A DNA stretch of 34,434 bases from CALEMW01 sp035447065 (GTDB taxonomy: Bacteria; Krumholzibacteriota; Krumholzibacteriia; LZORAL124-64-63), in NCBI GenBank assembly GCA_035447065.1, contig DAOTGJ010000038.1, forward strand, positions 1 through 34,434. The letters run 5' to 3'. Every line of letters starts with the position of its first letter. The stretch's first letter is position 1. Of the stretch, positions 1 to 7,452 are shown piece after piece. The notes under the pieces are model-generated. The model saw nothing but the letters and a program-made list of their open reading frames with translations. It had not been told where the DNA came from and searched no databases. Made by a program: the position numbers and the translations under genes.

Positions 1-1
1 G

Positions 2-457
2 ACGGTGGTCATGGTGGGCGACGGCAACAACCTGGCCAACAGCTGGATCAACGCCTCGCGCCGCTTCGGCTTCAACTTCATCCTGGCCTGCCCCGAGGGC
101 TACGAGCCGGACGAGGCCATCATGGACGCGGCGGAGAAGGACGGCGCCTCCTTCTGCGTGATGAACGATCCCGAGGCCGCCGTGGAGGGCGCGCACGTGA
201 TCTACAGCGACGCCTTCTACAGCATGGGCCAGGAGGAGGAGGCGGTGCGGCGCCGCCAGGACTTCGCGCCGTACCAGATCACCACGGAGCTGCTCAAGGG
301 CGCCCACGAGAAGCACATCGTCATGCACTGCCTGCCCGCCCACCGCGGCGAGGAGATCACGGACGAGGTCATGGACGGCCCCCACTCGGTGGTCTTCGAC
401 GAGGCCGAGAACCGTCAGCACGCCCAGCGGGCGGTCATCGCCCTGCTGCTGGCCTGA
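2..457 (+). CDS. argF: Ornithine carbamoyltransferase, C-terminal part (5' end outside window)
   Basis: This is the C-terminal half of ornithine carbamoyltransferase, which makes citrulline from ornithine and carbamoyl phosphate in cytoplasmic arginine synthesis. The reading frame is open to the window edge, so the N-terminal carbamoyl-phosphate domain is missing. Visible signatures are GDGNN at the start of the ornithine domain, the SMG loop in SDAFYSMGQ, and HCLPAHRG, whose Cys and neighbours close over ornithine. The usual DxW before SMG reads DAF here, a conservative Trp-to-Phe change. The end (FDEAENRQHAQRAV) fits the family terminus. The stop codon overlaps the start of the next gene by one base (TGATG), suggesting coupling. 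Aspartate carbamoyltransferase is unlikely because of HCLPAHRG. Confidence 0.95.
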   Translation, partial: TVVMVGDGNNLANSWINASRRFGFNFILACPEGYEPDEAIMDAAEKDGASFCVMNDPEAAVEGAHVIYSDAFYSMGQEEEAVRRRQDFAPYQITTELLKGAHEKHIVMHCLPAHRGEEITDEVMDGPHSVVFDEAENRQHAQRAVIALLLA

Positions 458-1737
458 TGACGGCGCGGCGGGACGACTCCAGGCGCAGGACGGGGGCCGC
501 GGCCCTCGTCCTGTCGCTGCTCGCCCTGCTGGCCGCCTGTGTCCTGCTGCCCTCCTGCGCCCAGGTGGAGCCGCCCCTGGGCGGCCCCGAGGACGAGACG
601 CCGCCCCAGCTCCTGGCCACGGTCCCGGATTCGGGGGCCGTGGGCCTGGGCGAGGTGCGGTCGCTGGAGTTCCTCTTCTCCGAGAAGGTGGCCCTGGTCC
701 CCGCCGAGCGCCTGCTGCGCTTCTATCCCGACGTGGAGGTGGCCAAGACGCGCTGGCAGGGCCGCCGCCGCCTGATCGTGGAGCTGGCCGAGCCCCTGCC
801 CGCGGACACCGTGGTGGTGGTGGAGCTGCCGTCGGCCTACAAGGACAACCACGGCGTGACCGCGGACCGCCACCGCACCCTGGTCCTGGCCACCCTGGAC
901 TCCCTGCCCACGGGACGTGTGCGGGCCCTGGTGACGCTGGAAGGGGAACCGGCCGGCCGCGCCGCCCTGGAGCTGCTGAGCGTGCCCGCCGACACCGCCG
1001 GCGCGCCCCCGCCCGCGGTGCTGCGCCGCGCCGCCGCCGCGGACAGCAGCGGGACCGTGTCCTTGGACTGGCTCGCCGTCCCGGGCGGTCCCTGGCAGCT
1101 CAAGGTCTACAACGACGACAACGGCGACGGCCGCGCCGGCGACACGGAGCCCCAACGGCTCTGGCCCGGCACCTGGTCCCTGACCGACGAGCGCGGCGCC
1201 CTGGACCTGGGGCTGCTGGCCCTCTTCCGACCCGCCACCGCCGGCCGCCTGGTGGCGCCGCCGCCCGCCGCGCCGTGGCCCGACGCCGTGCTGGGCTGGT
1301 CGGAGAAGCTGCGCGAGGACGACCGCGGCTTCCGGCCCGTCCACAGCCATCGCCAGGCCAAGGGCACGCGCCCGGTGGCGCCCGCGGACACCACCGTGTG
1401 GGACGGGGCCGGCCCCGGCCTCGCGCGGCTGATCCTCTTCGCGGACCTGGACGGCGACAGCGTGCTGAGCGCCCTGCCGGATTCCTCCGCCGTGGACACG
1501 GTCACCTGGACCTGGGAGCCCTTCGCGGTGCTGGACTCCCTGGACGTGGAGCCCGGCCGCCCCTTGACCGTGCTGCTGCCCGCGCTGCCCGACACCGTGG
1601 CGCCCTGCCTCGAGGCGCCCCCCGCGCGCCCGACGCCGGCCGTCCCGGACAGCCTGGCCGCCGCCCCGCAAGATTCCCTGACCACCGCGCCCGGCGACAG
1701 CCTCGCCGCGCCCGCGCCCCAGCCCGAGGAGGACTGA
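457..1737 (+). CDS. Predicted lipoprotein with SbsA-type Ig-like domain
   Basis: A 426-residue exported protein of unknown function. The N-terminus is Arg-rich and then hydrophobic (residues 13-33), with two possible lipidation cysteines: C28 after LAA and C34 after LPS. C34 is followed by AQVEPPLGGPEDETPP, which resembles the start of FCB-group lipoproteins carrying an SbsA Ig-like domain. That domain spans about residues 49-150. Residues 220-231 form an EF-hand-like loop (D220, N222, D224, G225, E231), placed where relatives often carry a Asp/Asn/Gly-rich loop. The C-terminus (about 345-426) is rich in Pro, Ala, Asp and Ser, like an extended linker. It starts on the last base of the argF stop and ends one base before dapF, so it is probably co-transcribed. 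Its role is unknown; outer-membrane location is inferred. Confidence 0.8.
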   Translation: MTARRDDSRRRTGAAALVLSLLALLAACVLLPSCAQVEPPLGGPEDETPPQLLATVPDSGAVGLGEVRSLEFLFSEKVALVPAERLLRFYPDVEVAKTRWQGRRRLIVELAEPLPADTVVVVELPSAYKDNHGVTADRHRTLVLATLDSLPTGRVRALVTLEGEPAGRAALELLSVPADTAGAPPPAVLRRAAAADSSGTVSLDWLAVPGGPWQLKVYNDDNGDGRAGDTEPQRLWPGTWSLTDERGALDLGLLALFRPATAGRLVAPPPAAPWPDAVLGWSEKLREDDRGFRPVHSHRQAKGTRPVAPADTTVWDGAGPGLARLILFADLDGDSVLSALPDSSAVDTVTWTWEPFAVLDSLDVEPGRPLTVLLPALPDTVAPCLEAPPARPTPAVPDSLAAAPQDSLTTAPGDSLAAPAPQPEED

Positions 1738-1738
1738 C

Positions 1739-2560
1739 ATGGGCCGCACCCTGCCCTTCGCCAAGATGCACGGGGCCGGCAACGACTTCGTGATGCTGGA
1801 CGGACGCCACCTCCAGGAGGCCGGCGTGGTGCTGGACCGCCGCGCCATCGCGCGGCTCTGCCACCGGCAGAAGGGGATCGGCGCCGACGGCCTGATCATC
1901 GTGGCGCCGGACGACGACCTGGCCTTCGGCATGATCTACTTCAACAGCGACGGCGGCGAGGCCGACATGTGCGGCAACGGCGCCCGCTGCACCTTCGCCT
2001 TCGCCCGCGCCGCCGGCCTCTGCGGCGACGCCGCCGAGTTCTCCACGGCCGTGGGCCGTCTGCAGGGCGCCGTGGCGGGGAACGACGTGACCGTCTCGCT
2101 GCCCCCGCCCCGCAACATCAAGCTGGATACCGCGCCGCTGGCCGAGACCCCTTTCGCCCGCGTGCACCACGCCGACACGGGCGTGCCCCATCTGGTGATC
2201 CCCGTGGATCAGCTGGAGGCGGTGGACGTGCCCCGCTGGGGGCCGATCCTGCGCAACGACGCCGCCTTCGCCCCCGCGGGCGCCAACGTGAACTGGGTGC
2301 AGCGCCGCGACGACGGCCTCTGGCTGATCCGCACCTACGAGCGCGGCGTGGAGGCGGAGACCCTGGCCTGCGGCACGGGCGCCTCGGCGGCGGCCCTGAT
2401 CCTGGCCCGGCTGGGGGAGGCCGCGCCGCCGGTCACGCTGTTGACACGCGGCGGCGATCGCCTCACGATCGGCGTGGAGGATCCCGCGGGCTCGCCCCGC
2501 CTGACCCTGACCGGACCGGCCGTGACCGCGTTCCGCGGAGAGGTGGACATCGATGACTGA
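1739..2560 (+). CDS. dapF: Diaminopimelate epimerase
   Basis: DapF converts LL- to meso-diaminopimelate, the cross-linking residue of peptidoglycan and the direct lysine precursor. The length (273 residues) is normal. Both catalytic cysteines are present: C78 in ADMCGNGARC and C211 in ACGTGASA. The N-terminal KMHGAGNDF and the GADG motif also fit. The ATG is preceded by GAGGAGG inside the end of the lipoprotein gene. The stop lies 8 bases inside dapA, so dapF, dapA and dapB form a coupled cluster. No active-site residue appears altered. Confidence 0.98.
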   Translation: MGRTLPFAKMHGAGNDFVMLDGRHLQEAGVVLDRRAIARLCHRQKGIGADGLIIVAPDDDLAFGMIYFNSDGGEADMCGNGARCTFAFARAAGLCGDAAEFSTAVGRLQGAVAGNDVTVSLPPPRNIKLDTAPLAETPFARVHHADTGVPHLVIPVDQLEAVDVPRWGPILRNDAAFAPAGANVNWVQRRDDGLWLIRTYERGVEAETLACGTGASAAALILARLGEAAPPVTLLTRGGDRLTIGVEDPAGSPRLTLTGPAVTAFRGEVDIDD

Positions 2561-3458
2561 GCGCCTGACCCTGCCCGAGGGCGTCTACACCGCCCTGATC
2601 ACCCCGTTCACTCCCGACGGGGCCCTGGACCGCGACGCCTGGCGCCGCCTGGTGGAGCGTCAGCTGCGGGCCGGCGTGGCCGGGCTGGTGCCGGTGGGCT
2701 GCACGGGGGAGGCCGCGGCCCTGAGCTTGGAGGAGCGCGAGTGGCTGGTGCGCACCACGGTGGAGATGGCCGCGGGCGGCTGCTGCGTGCTGGCCGGCAG
2801 CGGCACCAACGTGACCGCGGGCACCATCGACCTCACGCGCCGCGCCGTGGACTGGGGCGCCGACGCCTGCATGCTCATCTCGCCCTACTACAACAAGCCC
2901 CAGCAGCACGGCCTCATCGCCCACTACGCGGCGGCGGCGCGGTCCGTGGACGTGCCCATCGTGCTGTACAACGTTCCGGGGCGCACGTCCGTGAACATCC
3001 TGCCGCAGACGGCGGCGGCCCTGGCGGCGGAGCCCACCATCGCCGCGGTCAAGGAGGCCAGCGGCGACCTGACCCAGATCCGCGCCATGGTGGACACCAC
3101 CGGCCTGCAGGTCTTCAGCGGCGACGACGGCCTGAACCAGAGCATCTTCGCCCTGGGCGCCGCCGGCACCGTGTCCGTGCTGAGCAACCTGGCGCCGGCG
3201 GCCCTGGTGCGGCAGTGGCGGGCCTGGCGCGACGGCGACACCGCCGCCGCGGAGGCGCTCCAGAAGGAGCTGGACCCCATCATCGACGCCTGCTTCGCGG
3301 AGACCAACCCCGTGCCGGTCAAGTGGATGCTGGCCGATCTGGGCCTGTGCGAAGCCGACGCCCGCCTGCCCTTGGCTCCGGCCCTTCCCGCCACCTGCGC
3401 CCGCCTGCGGGCCGTGGTGGAGGGCCCCCTGGCCGCGGTGCTGGGAGAGGACCGATGA
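2553..3458 (+). CDS. dapA: 4-hydroxy-tetrahydrodipicolinate synthase
   Basis: DapA condenses pyruvate with aspartate semialdehyde, the first committed step to DAP and lysine. At 301 residues it is a standard TIM-barrel member. K167 (AVKEAS) is the Schiff-base lysine, Y139 (LYNVPGRT) the catalytic tyrosine, and SPYYNKP (110-116) supplies the second tyrosine of the proton relay. One oddity: the usual GTTGE is VGCTGE here (C50-T51), so the first threonine of the relay (Thr44 in the E. coli enzyme) is Cys. Other members of the N-acetylneuraminate lyase superfamily share this fold, but the flanking dapF and dapB make the DapA role firm. It overlaps dapF by 8 bases and dapB by 4. Confidence 0.96.
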   Translation: MTERLTLPEGVYTALITPFTPDGALDRDAWRRLVERQLRAGVAGLVPVGCTGEAAALSLEEREWLVRTTVEMAAGGCCVLAGSGTNVTAGTIDLTRRAVDWGADACMLISPYYNKPQQHGLIAHYAAAARSVDVPIVLYNVPGRTSVNILPQTAAALAAEPTIAAVKEASGDLTQIRAMVDTTGLQVFSGDDGLNQSIFALGAAGTVSVLSNLAPAALVRQWRAWRDGDTAAAEALQKELDPIIDACFAETNPVPVKWMLADLGLCEADARLPLAPALPATCARLRAVVEGPLAAVLGEDR

Positions 3459-4192
3459 CGGTCATCCCCGTCAGCGTGCACGGGGCCGAGGGGCGCATGG
3501 GCCGCCTGGTCACGGAGCTGGTGGAGGTTACGCCGGACCTGCGCCTGAGCGCCCTGATCACCCAGGACGGGCGGGGCCAGGCCCCCGGCGGCTTCCATCC
3601 CACGCTGGCCCTGAGCGAGCAGTCGCGGCTGGCGGAGGCCCATCCGCGGGGCGGCGTGATCGTGGACTTCAGCCTGGCCTCGGCCATGGACGGCCTCCTG
3701 GCCGGCGCCCGGGCGTCGGAGGCGCCCCTGGTCATCGGGACCACGGGCTACACGGATTCCCAGGTGGAGGAGCTCGCGGCCTACGCCCAGAGCCGGCCGG
3801 TGGTCCTGGCCAGCAACTTCAGCGTGGGCGTGCCGGCCCTGCGCCTGGTCCTGGAGCGCCTGGCGGACCTGCTGCCCGACGCCTTCCAGGCCGAGCAGGT
3901 GGAGATCCACCACCGCCACAAGCTGGACCGGCCCAGCGGCACGGCGCGCACCCTGGCGTCGGCCTGGGCCAAGACCCGGGGCGGGGACGTGCCGCCCACC
4001 CACAGCCTGCGCGTGGGCGGCGTGACCGGCGAACATCGTTGGGTGATCAGCGACGACGAGGAGACCCTGGAGGTGGTCCACCGCGCCCACTCGCGGCGGG
4101 CGTTCCTGCGGGGAGTGGCCCCGGCCATCCGCTACGTGAACCAGGCGGCGCCGGGACTCTACTCCATGGAAGACGTGCTGGCGGGGATCTGA
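3455..4192 (+). CDS. dapB: 4-hydroxy-tetrahydrodipicolinate reductase
   Basis: DapB reduces the DapA product with NAD(P)H. I chose the ATG overlapping the dapA stop (ATGA), giving 245 residues; the open frame upstream is a shadow of dapA. The N-terminal nucleotide loop is VHGAEGRMG (8-16), GTTGY follows at 95-99, and the catalytic block EIHHRHKLDRPSGTA (150-164) holds the conserved histidine pair and lysine K156. Here it reads LDRPSG where many enzymes have xDAPSG. It is the last gene of the argF-to-dapB run. After it come a convergent terminator and rpsT on the other strand. Confidence 0.96.
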   Translation: MTVIPVSVHGAEGRMGRLVTELVEVTPDLRLSALITQDGRGQAPGGFHPTLALSEQSRLAEAHPRGGVIVDFSLASAMDGLLAGARASEAPLVIGTTGYTDSQVEELAAYAQSRPVVLASNFSVGVPALRLVLERLADLLPDAFQAEQVEIHHRHKLDRPSGTARTLASAWAKTRGGDVPPTHSLRVGGVTGEHRWVISDDEETLEVVHRAHSRRAFLRGVAPAIRYVNQAAPGLYSMEDVLAGI

Positions 4193-4235
4193 AGCGGGCT
4201 TGGGGCTCCGGGAACGAGAAATGTTTCCTGGCACG

Positions 4236-4267
4236 ACAAAAGGGGCCGACCTTTCGGTCCAGCCCCT
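4236..4267 (-). terminator. Rho-independent terminator of rpsT
   Basis: Read on the minus strand, GGGGCTGGACC and GGTCGGCCCC pair around a GAAA tetraloop, with one bulged G, and are followed by TTTT. It lies 22 bases past the rpsT stop, between the convergent dapB and rpsT genes. No T-run follows on the plus strand, so it should act mainly on rpsT. Confidence 0.85.
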
Positions 4268-4288
4268 GGAAGTCGTCGGGCGGGCGCT

Positions 4289-4540
4289 CTACTTGGTGAG
4301 CGCCGCCATGCGGGCCTTCAGCCGGGCCGCGCGCTTGCGGGGAATGATCCCCTTGCGGGCCTGGACATCCAGCACGCTGTAGATGCTCTGAAGCTGCTCG
4401 ACGGTGGCCCCGGTCTCGCTCTTGGCGTCGGACCGGAACTTCTTGAGCGACGTACGCGTGGCCGCGCGCTCCTGACGATTGATCAGGCGCTGGCGCTGGC
4501 TCTGCTTCAGACGCTTCTTACAACTCTTGTGATGCGGCAA
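4289..4540 (-). CDS. rpsT: 30S ribosomal protein S20
   Basis: S20 is a small, basic, helical protein that binds 16S rRNA in the body of the 30S subunit. The 83-residue product starts MPHHKSCKKRLKQ, the family pattern (normally MPNHKSAxKR). The start codon that gives this N-terminus is TTG (4538-4540), with a strong AAGGAGG 7-8 bases upstream. E. coli rpsT also starts with a rare UUG that takes part in S20 autoregulation, so the choice may matter here too. It is the only minus-strand gene in the window, and it has its own promoter and terminator, so it is a single-gene unit. Confidence 0.97.
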   Translation of the reverse strand: MPHHKSCKKRLKQSQRQRLINRQERAATRTSLKKFRSDAKSETGATVEQLQSIYSVLDVQARKGIIPRKRAARLKARMAALTK

Positions 4541-4569
4541 CGGACAACCTCCTTGAAAACAACCGGCGG

Positions 4570-4598
4570 AATTTAGCAGGGATGCGGAGCGGTGTCAA
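4570..4598 (-). promoter_or_regulatory. sigma70-type promoter of rpsT
   Basis: On the minus strand TTGACA (4593-4598) and TAAATT (4570-4575) are separated by exactly 17 bases, a near-consensus sigma70 promoter about 30 bases before the rpsT start. The -35 box overlaps the GTG chosen as the uvrC start (4592-4594) on the opposite strand. Confidence 0.85.
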
Positions 4599-6454
4599 GG
4601 AATCCGGAATCGAATGATGATCGCCAGGCCCTGGAAGCCAAGCTGAAGCTGCTTCCGGCCTCCCCGGGCGTGTACCTCCACAAGGACGCCCAGGGCAAGG
4701 TGCTGTACGTGGGCAAGGCCCTGCACCTGAACCAGCGGGTGCGCTCCTATTTCCAGGACGCCGCCGACCACGCCCCCCGCATCCGCGACCTGGTGCGCCG
4801 GGTGCGGGATTTCGACTACATCGTCACCGCCACCGAGGCCGAGGCCCTGGTCCTGGAGGACCAGCTCATCAAGGAGTACCGGCCCCACTACAACGTGCGC
4901 CTCAAGGACGACAAGCGGTACCCCTACATCCGCATCAGCCTGCGCGACCCGTACCCCCTGGTGGAGGTGGTGCGCCGCCTCCGCGACGACGGCGCCCGCT
5001 ATTTCGGCCCCTACACGGCCGTGGCCCCCATGCGCGAGACCCTGCAGCACGCCCTGCGGATCTTCCAGGTGCGCACCTGCAAGCTGGCCCTGCCGGAGGA
5101 GACCGTGCCCCGGCCCTGCCTGGACTACCAGATCGGCCGCTGCAGCGCCCCCTGCGTGGACTACGACACCCAGGAGGGCTACCGCCGCCGCGTGCGCGAC
5201 CTGGTCCGCTTCCTGGAAGGCGCCGACGACCGCCTCCTGGACGAGCTGCGCTCCGACATGGCCGCTCTGGCGGCCGACCGCCGCTACGAGGAGGCCGCCG
5301 CCGTGCGCGACCGCCTGGCCGTGCTGGAGAAGACCGTGGGCAACCTGAGCCGCATCCACGGCCTGGCCGAGGATCTGGACGCCTGCGCCGTGGTGCGCGA
5401 CGGCAAGGACGGCTGCGGCGTGGTGCTGCGCATCCGCGGCGGCCGCGTGCTCACCACCCACGCCTTCCTGCTGGAGGACCGCCTGGAATCCGGCCCCGAG
5501 CGCTTCCTGGCCCAGCTCCTGCGCGAGTACTACCCCCGCGCCGGCGACATCCCCGGCCGCGTGCTCCTGTCCCACGACCCCGGCGACCTGGAGCAGTGGG
5601 CCGCCCGCCTCACGGAGCTGCGCGGGCGCAAGGTGTCGCTCACGCTCAAGCCCCGCGGCGCCCGCCGCGACGCCCTGGCCATGGCCCAGGAGAACGCCGC
5701 CTGGAAGCTCAACGAGCGCGTGCTCAAGGACACCCTCCACGGCCGCACGGTGGCCCCGGGCCGCAACCTGGCGCTCCAGGACGCCCTGGACCTGAGCCGC
5801 GTGCCGGAGACCGTGAGCTGCTTCGACATCAGCAATTTCCAGGGCCGCGAGACGGTGGCCTCCCTGGTCTTCTTCAAGGACGGGGAGCCCCTCAAATCCA
5901 GGTACCGCCGCTTCAAGGTGAAGGACGTGCAGGGCGTGGACGACTTCGCCAGCATGCGCGAGGTCCTGCGCCGCCATTTCACCCGCCTGCAGGAGCGGGG
6001 GGAGGCCCCCGCGGACCTGGTCATGGTGGACGGCGGCCGCGGCCAGCTCTCGGCCGCCCGCGGCGTGCTCACCGAGCTGGGCTTCCACGACGTGGAGCTC
6101 ATCGGCCTGGCCAAACGCGAGGAGGAGATCCACCGCGAGCGGGCGCCGTCGCCGGTGCGGCTGCCGCGGTCCAGCCCGGCCCTGCAGCTCCTGCAGCGCG
6201 TGCGCGACGAGGCCCACCGCTTCGCCATCACGTACCATCGGCTGCTGCGCGACCAGCGCACCACGGGCTCGGCCCTGGACAAGATCCCGGGCATCGGCCG
6301 CGTCAAGAAGCTGGCCCTGCTGCACCACTTTCCGTCCGTGGACGTCATCCGGACCGCTTCGGCCCAGGATCTGGCCGCCGTGCGGGGGCTGAACACGGCC
6401 GACGTGGAGCGGATCCTGGCCTACTTCGCCAACGAACGGGGAGGGGGCGCATGA
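4592..6454 (+). CDS. uvrC: UvrABC system protein C
   Basis: UvrC makes the two incisions around DNA lesions in nucleotide excision repair. The 620 residues show, in order, an N-terminal GIY-YIG nuclease (SPGVYLHKD, LYVGKA; 24-100), four cysteines C163, C176, C184 and C188 in the spacing of the UvrC 4Fe-4S cluster, a UVR domain (RRYEEAAAVRDRL), an RNase H-like nuclease (CFDISNFQG) and a C-terminal double helix-hairpin-helix (IPGIGRVKK). GTG 4592 is the only plausible start: a stop lies 18 bases upstream in frame, and the next candidate is inside the GIY-YIG domain. A weak AGGGA precedes it at 4578-4582. Its stop overlaps the xerD start by 4 bases. Confidence 0.97.
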   Translation: MSRNPESNDDRQALEAKLKLLPASPGVYLHKDAQGKVLYVGKALHLNQRVRSYFQDAADHAPRIRDLVRRVRDFDYIVTATEAEALVLEDQLIKEYRPHYNVRLKDDKRYPYIRISLRDPYPLVEVVRRLRDDGARYFGPYTAVAPMRETLQHALRIFQVRTCKLALPEETVPRPCLDYQIGRCSAPCVDYDTQEGYRRRVRDLVRFLEGADDRLLDELRSDMAALAADRRYEEAAAVRDRLAVLEKTVGNLSRIHGLAEDLDACAVVRDGKDGCGVVLRIRGGRVLTTHAFLLEDRLESGPERFLAQLLREYYPRAGDIPGRVLLSHDPGDLEQWAARLTELRGRKVSLTLKPRGARRDALAMAQENAAWKLNERVLKDTLHGRTVAPGRNLALQDALDLSRVPETVSCFDISNFQGRETVASLVFFKDGEPLKSRYRRFKVKDVQGVDDFASMREVLRRHFTRLQERGEAPADLVMVDGGRGQLSAARGVLTELGFHDVELIGLAKREEEIHRERAPSPVRLPRSSPALQLLQRVRDEAHRFAITYHRLLRDQRTTGSALDKIPGIGRVKKLALLHHFPSVDVIRTASAQDLAAVRGLNTADVERILAYFANERGGGA

Positions 6455-7353
6455 CCGGCTGGGACGCCGCCTGCGACGCCTACCTGGCCCACGCCGCCGC
6501 GGACAAGGGCCTGGCCCTGACCACCCTGGAGGCCTACGGCCGCGACCTGGCCCGCCTGCGCGCCTGGGCCGAGCCCGCCGGCCTGGCCGGCCCCGCGGCC
6601 CTGGGGGCCCCCGAGCTGCGGGCCTTCCTGCTGGAGAGCGCGGCGGAGCTGGCGCCCCGTTCCCGCGCCCGCCTGGTGTCCACCCTGCGCAGCTTCTTCC
6701 GCTTCCTGGTGGCCGAGGACGGCCTGGGGGCCGACCCCACCCTGCTGATCCTGGCGCCGCGCACCGGCCGCCGCCTGCCCAAGGTGCTCGGCCATCGGCA
6801 GGTGGAGGACCTGCTGGCCGCGCCGGACCCGACCGCCCGCGGCGGCCTGCGCGACCGCGCCGCCCTGGAGCTCCTCTACGGCTGCGGCCTGCGCGTGAGC
6901 GAGCTCTGCGGCCTGGATCTGCCGGACCTGGACGCCCGCGAGCAGCTGGTCCGGGTGCGGGGCAAGGGGAGCAAGGAGCGCATCGTGCCCGTGGGCGGGC
7001 CGGCCCTGGCCGCCGTGCGGGCCTACGTGGACGGGGAGCGGGGCGATCTGCTGGGCAGGAAGCGCTCGGCGGCCCTTCTGTTGAACGCCCGTGGCGGCCG
7101 CCTGACGCGGGTGGGGGTCTGGACCATCCTGCGCCGGCACGCGGCCGCGGCGGGCCTGCCGGCCGGGACCTCGCCCCACGTCCTGCGCCACACCTACGCC
7201 ACCCATCTGCTGGAGGGCGGAGCCGACCTGCGCGTGGTGCAGGAGCTCCTGGGCCACGCCGCCATCACCACCACGGAGATCTACACCCACGTGGACCGGG
7301 CCTACCTGGCCGAGGCCTACCGCTCCGCCCACCCCCGCGCCCGCCGCCGCTGA
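6451..7353 (+). CDS. xerD: Tyrosine recombinase XerD (or XerC)
   Basis: A 300-residue site-specific tyrosine recombinase that resolves chromosome dimers at dif with its partner Xer protein and FtsK. The start is the ATG overlapping the uvrC stop (ATGA). The N-terminal SAM-like DNA-binding domain is about residues 1-95. The full catalytic set is present: R148 (GLRVSEL), K172 (GKGSKER), H243 and R246 (HVLRH), H269 (LGHAAI) and nucleophile Y278 (IYTHV). This numbering is almost the same as E. coli XerD, and TTTEIYTHV is XerD-like, but XerC versus XerD cannot be settled from one gene. No mobile-element genes surround it, so a phage integrase is unlikely. Confidence 0.9.
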   Translation: MTGWDAACDAYLAHAAADKGLALTTLEAYGRDLARLRAWAEPAGLAGPAALGAPELRAFLLESAAELAPRSRARLVSTLRSFFRFLVAEDGLGADPTLLILAPRTGRRLPKVLGHRQVEDLLAAPDPTARGGLRDRAALELLYGCGLRVSELCGLDLPDLDAREQLVRVRGKGSKERIVPVGGPALAAVRAYVDGERGDLLGRKRSAALLLNARGGRLTRVGVWTILRRHAAAAGLPAGTSPHVLRHTYATHLLEGGADLRVVQELLGHAAITTTEIYTHVDRAYLAEAYRSAHPRARRR

Positions 7354-7371
7354 CCGGTCCGCGGTCCCGCT

Positions 7372-7400
7372 TTGACACCCCCGCGGGCCGGTGATACTGT
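7372..7400 (+). promoter_or_regulatory. Candidate sigma70 promoter for trpS-scpA-scpB-rluB
   Basis: TTGACA (7372-7377) is consensus. The -10 could be GATACT (7393-7398, 15-base spacer) or TACTGT (7395-7400, 17-base spacer). It lies in the 99-base gap after xerD, about 55 bases before the trpS start. A small hairpin overlapping the xerD stop (GACCG/CGGTC, 7352-7366) could weakly terminate upstream transcription. Confidence 0.6.
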
Positions 7401-7452
7401 TGCACGTCACCGTCCGCAGGCTGCTGCAGAACCGCGAAGGAGCGAAACTCCC

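Noticed and set aside
592..715. Possible active diguanylate cyclase domain at the end of the GAF protein (residues 592-713)
   Set aside because: The GGDEF motif itself is absent (RADGLVLVF) although the surrounding pattern fits, so cyclase activity is not supported.
6451..7353. Phage or island integrase
   Set aside because: Catalytic residue spacing matches the housekeeping XerD, the gene is coupled to uvrC, and no attachment repeats or mobile genes lie nearby (tRNA genes are more than 20 kb away).
7352..7366. Terminator after xerD
   Set aside because: The stem is only 5 pairs and the following T-run is three bases preceded by CCGC; too weak to list as a terminator.
7354..7452. T-box or attenuator upstream of trpS
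   Set aside because: The leader after the predicted promoter is only about 50 bases, with no T-box sequence, no Trp-codon leader peptide and no terminator hairpin.
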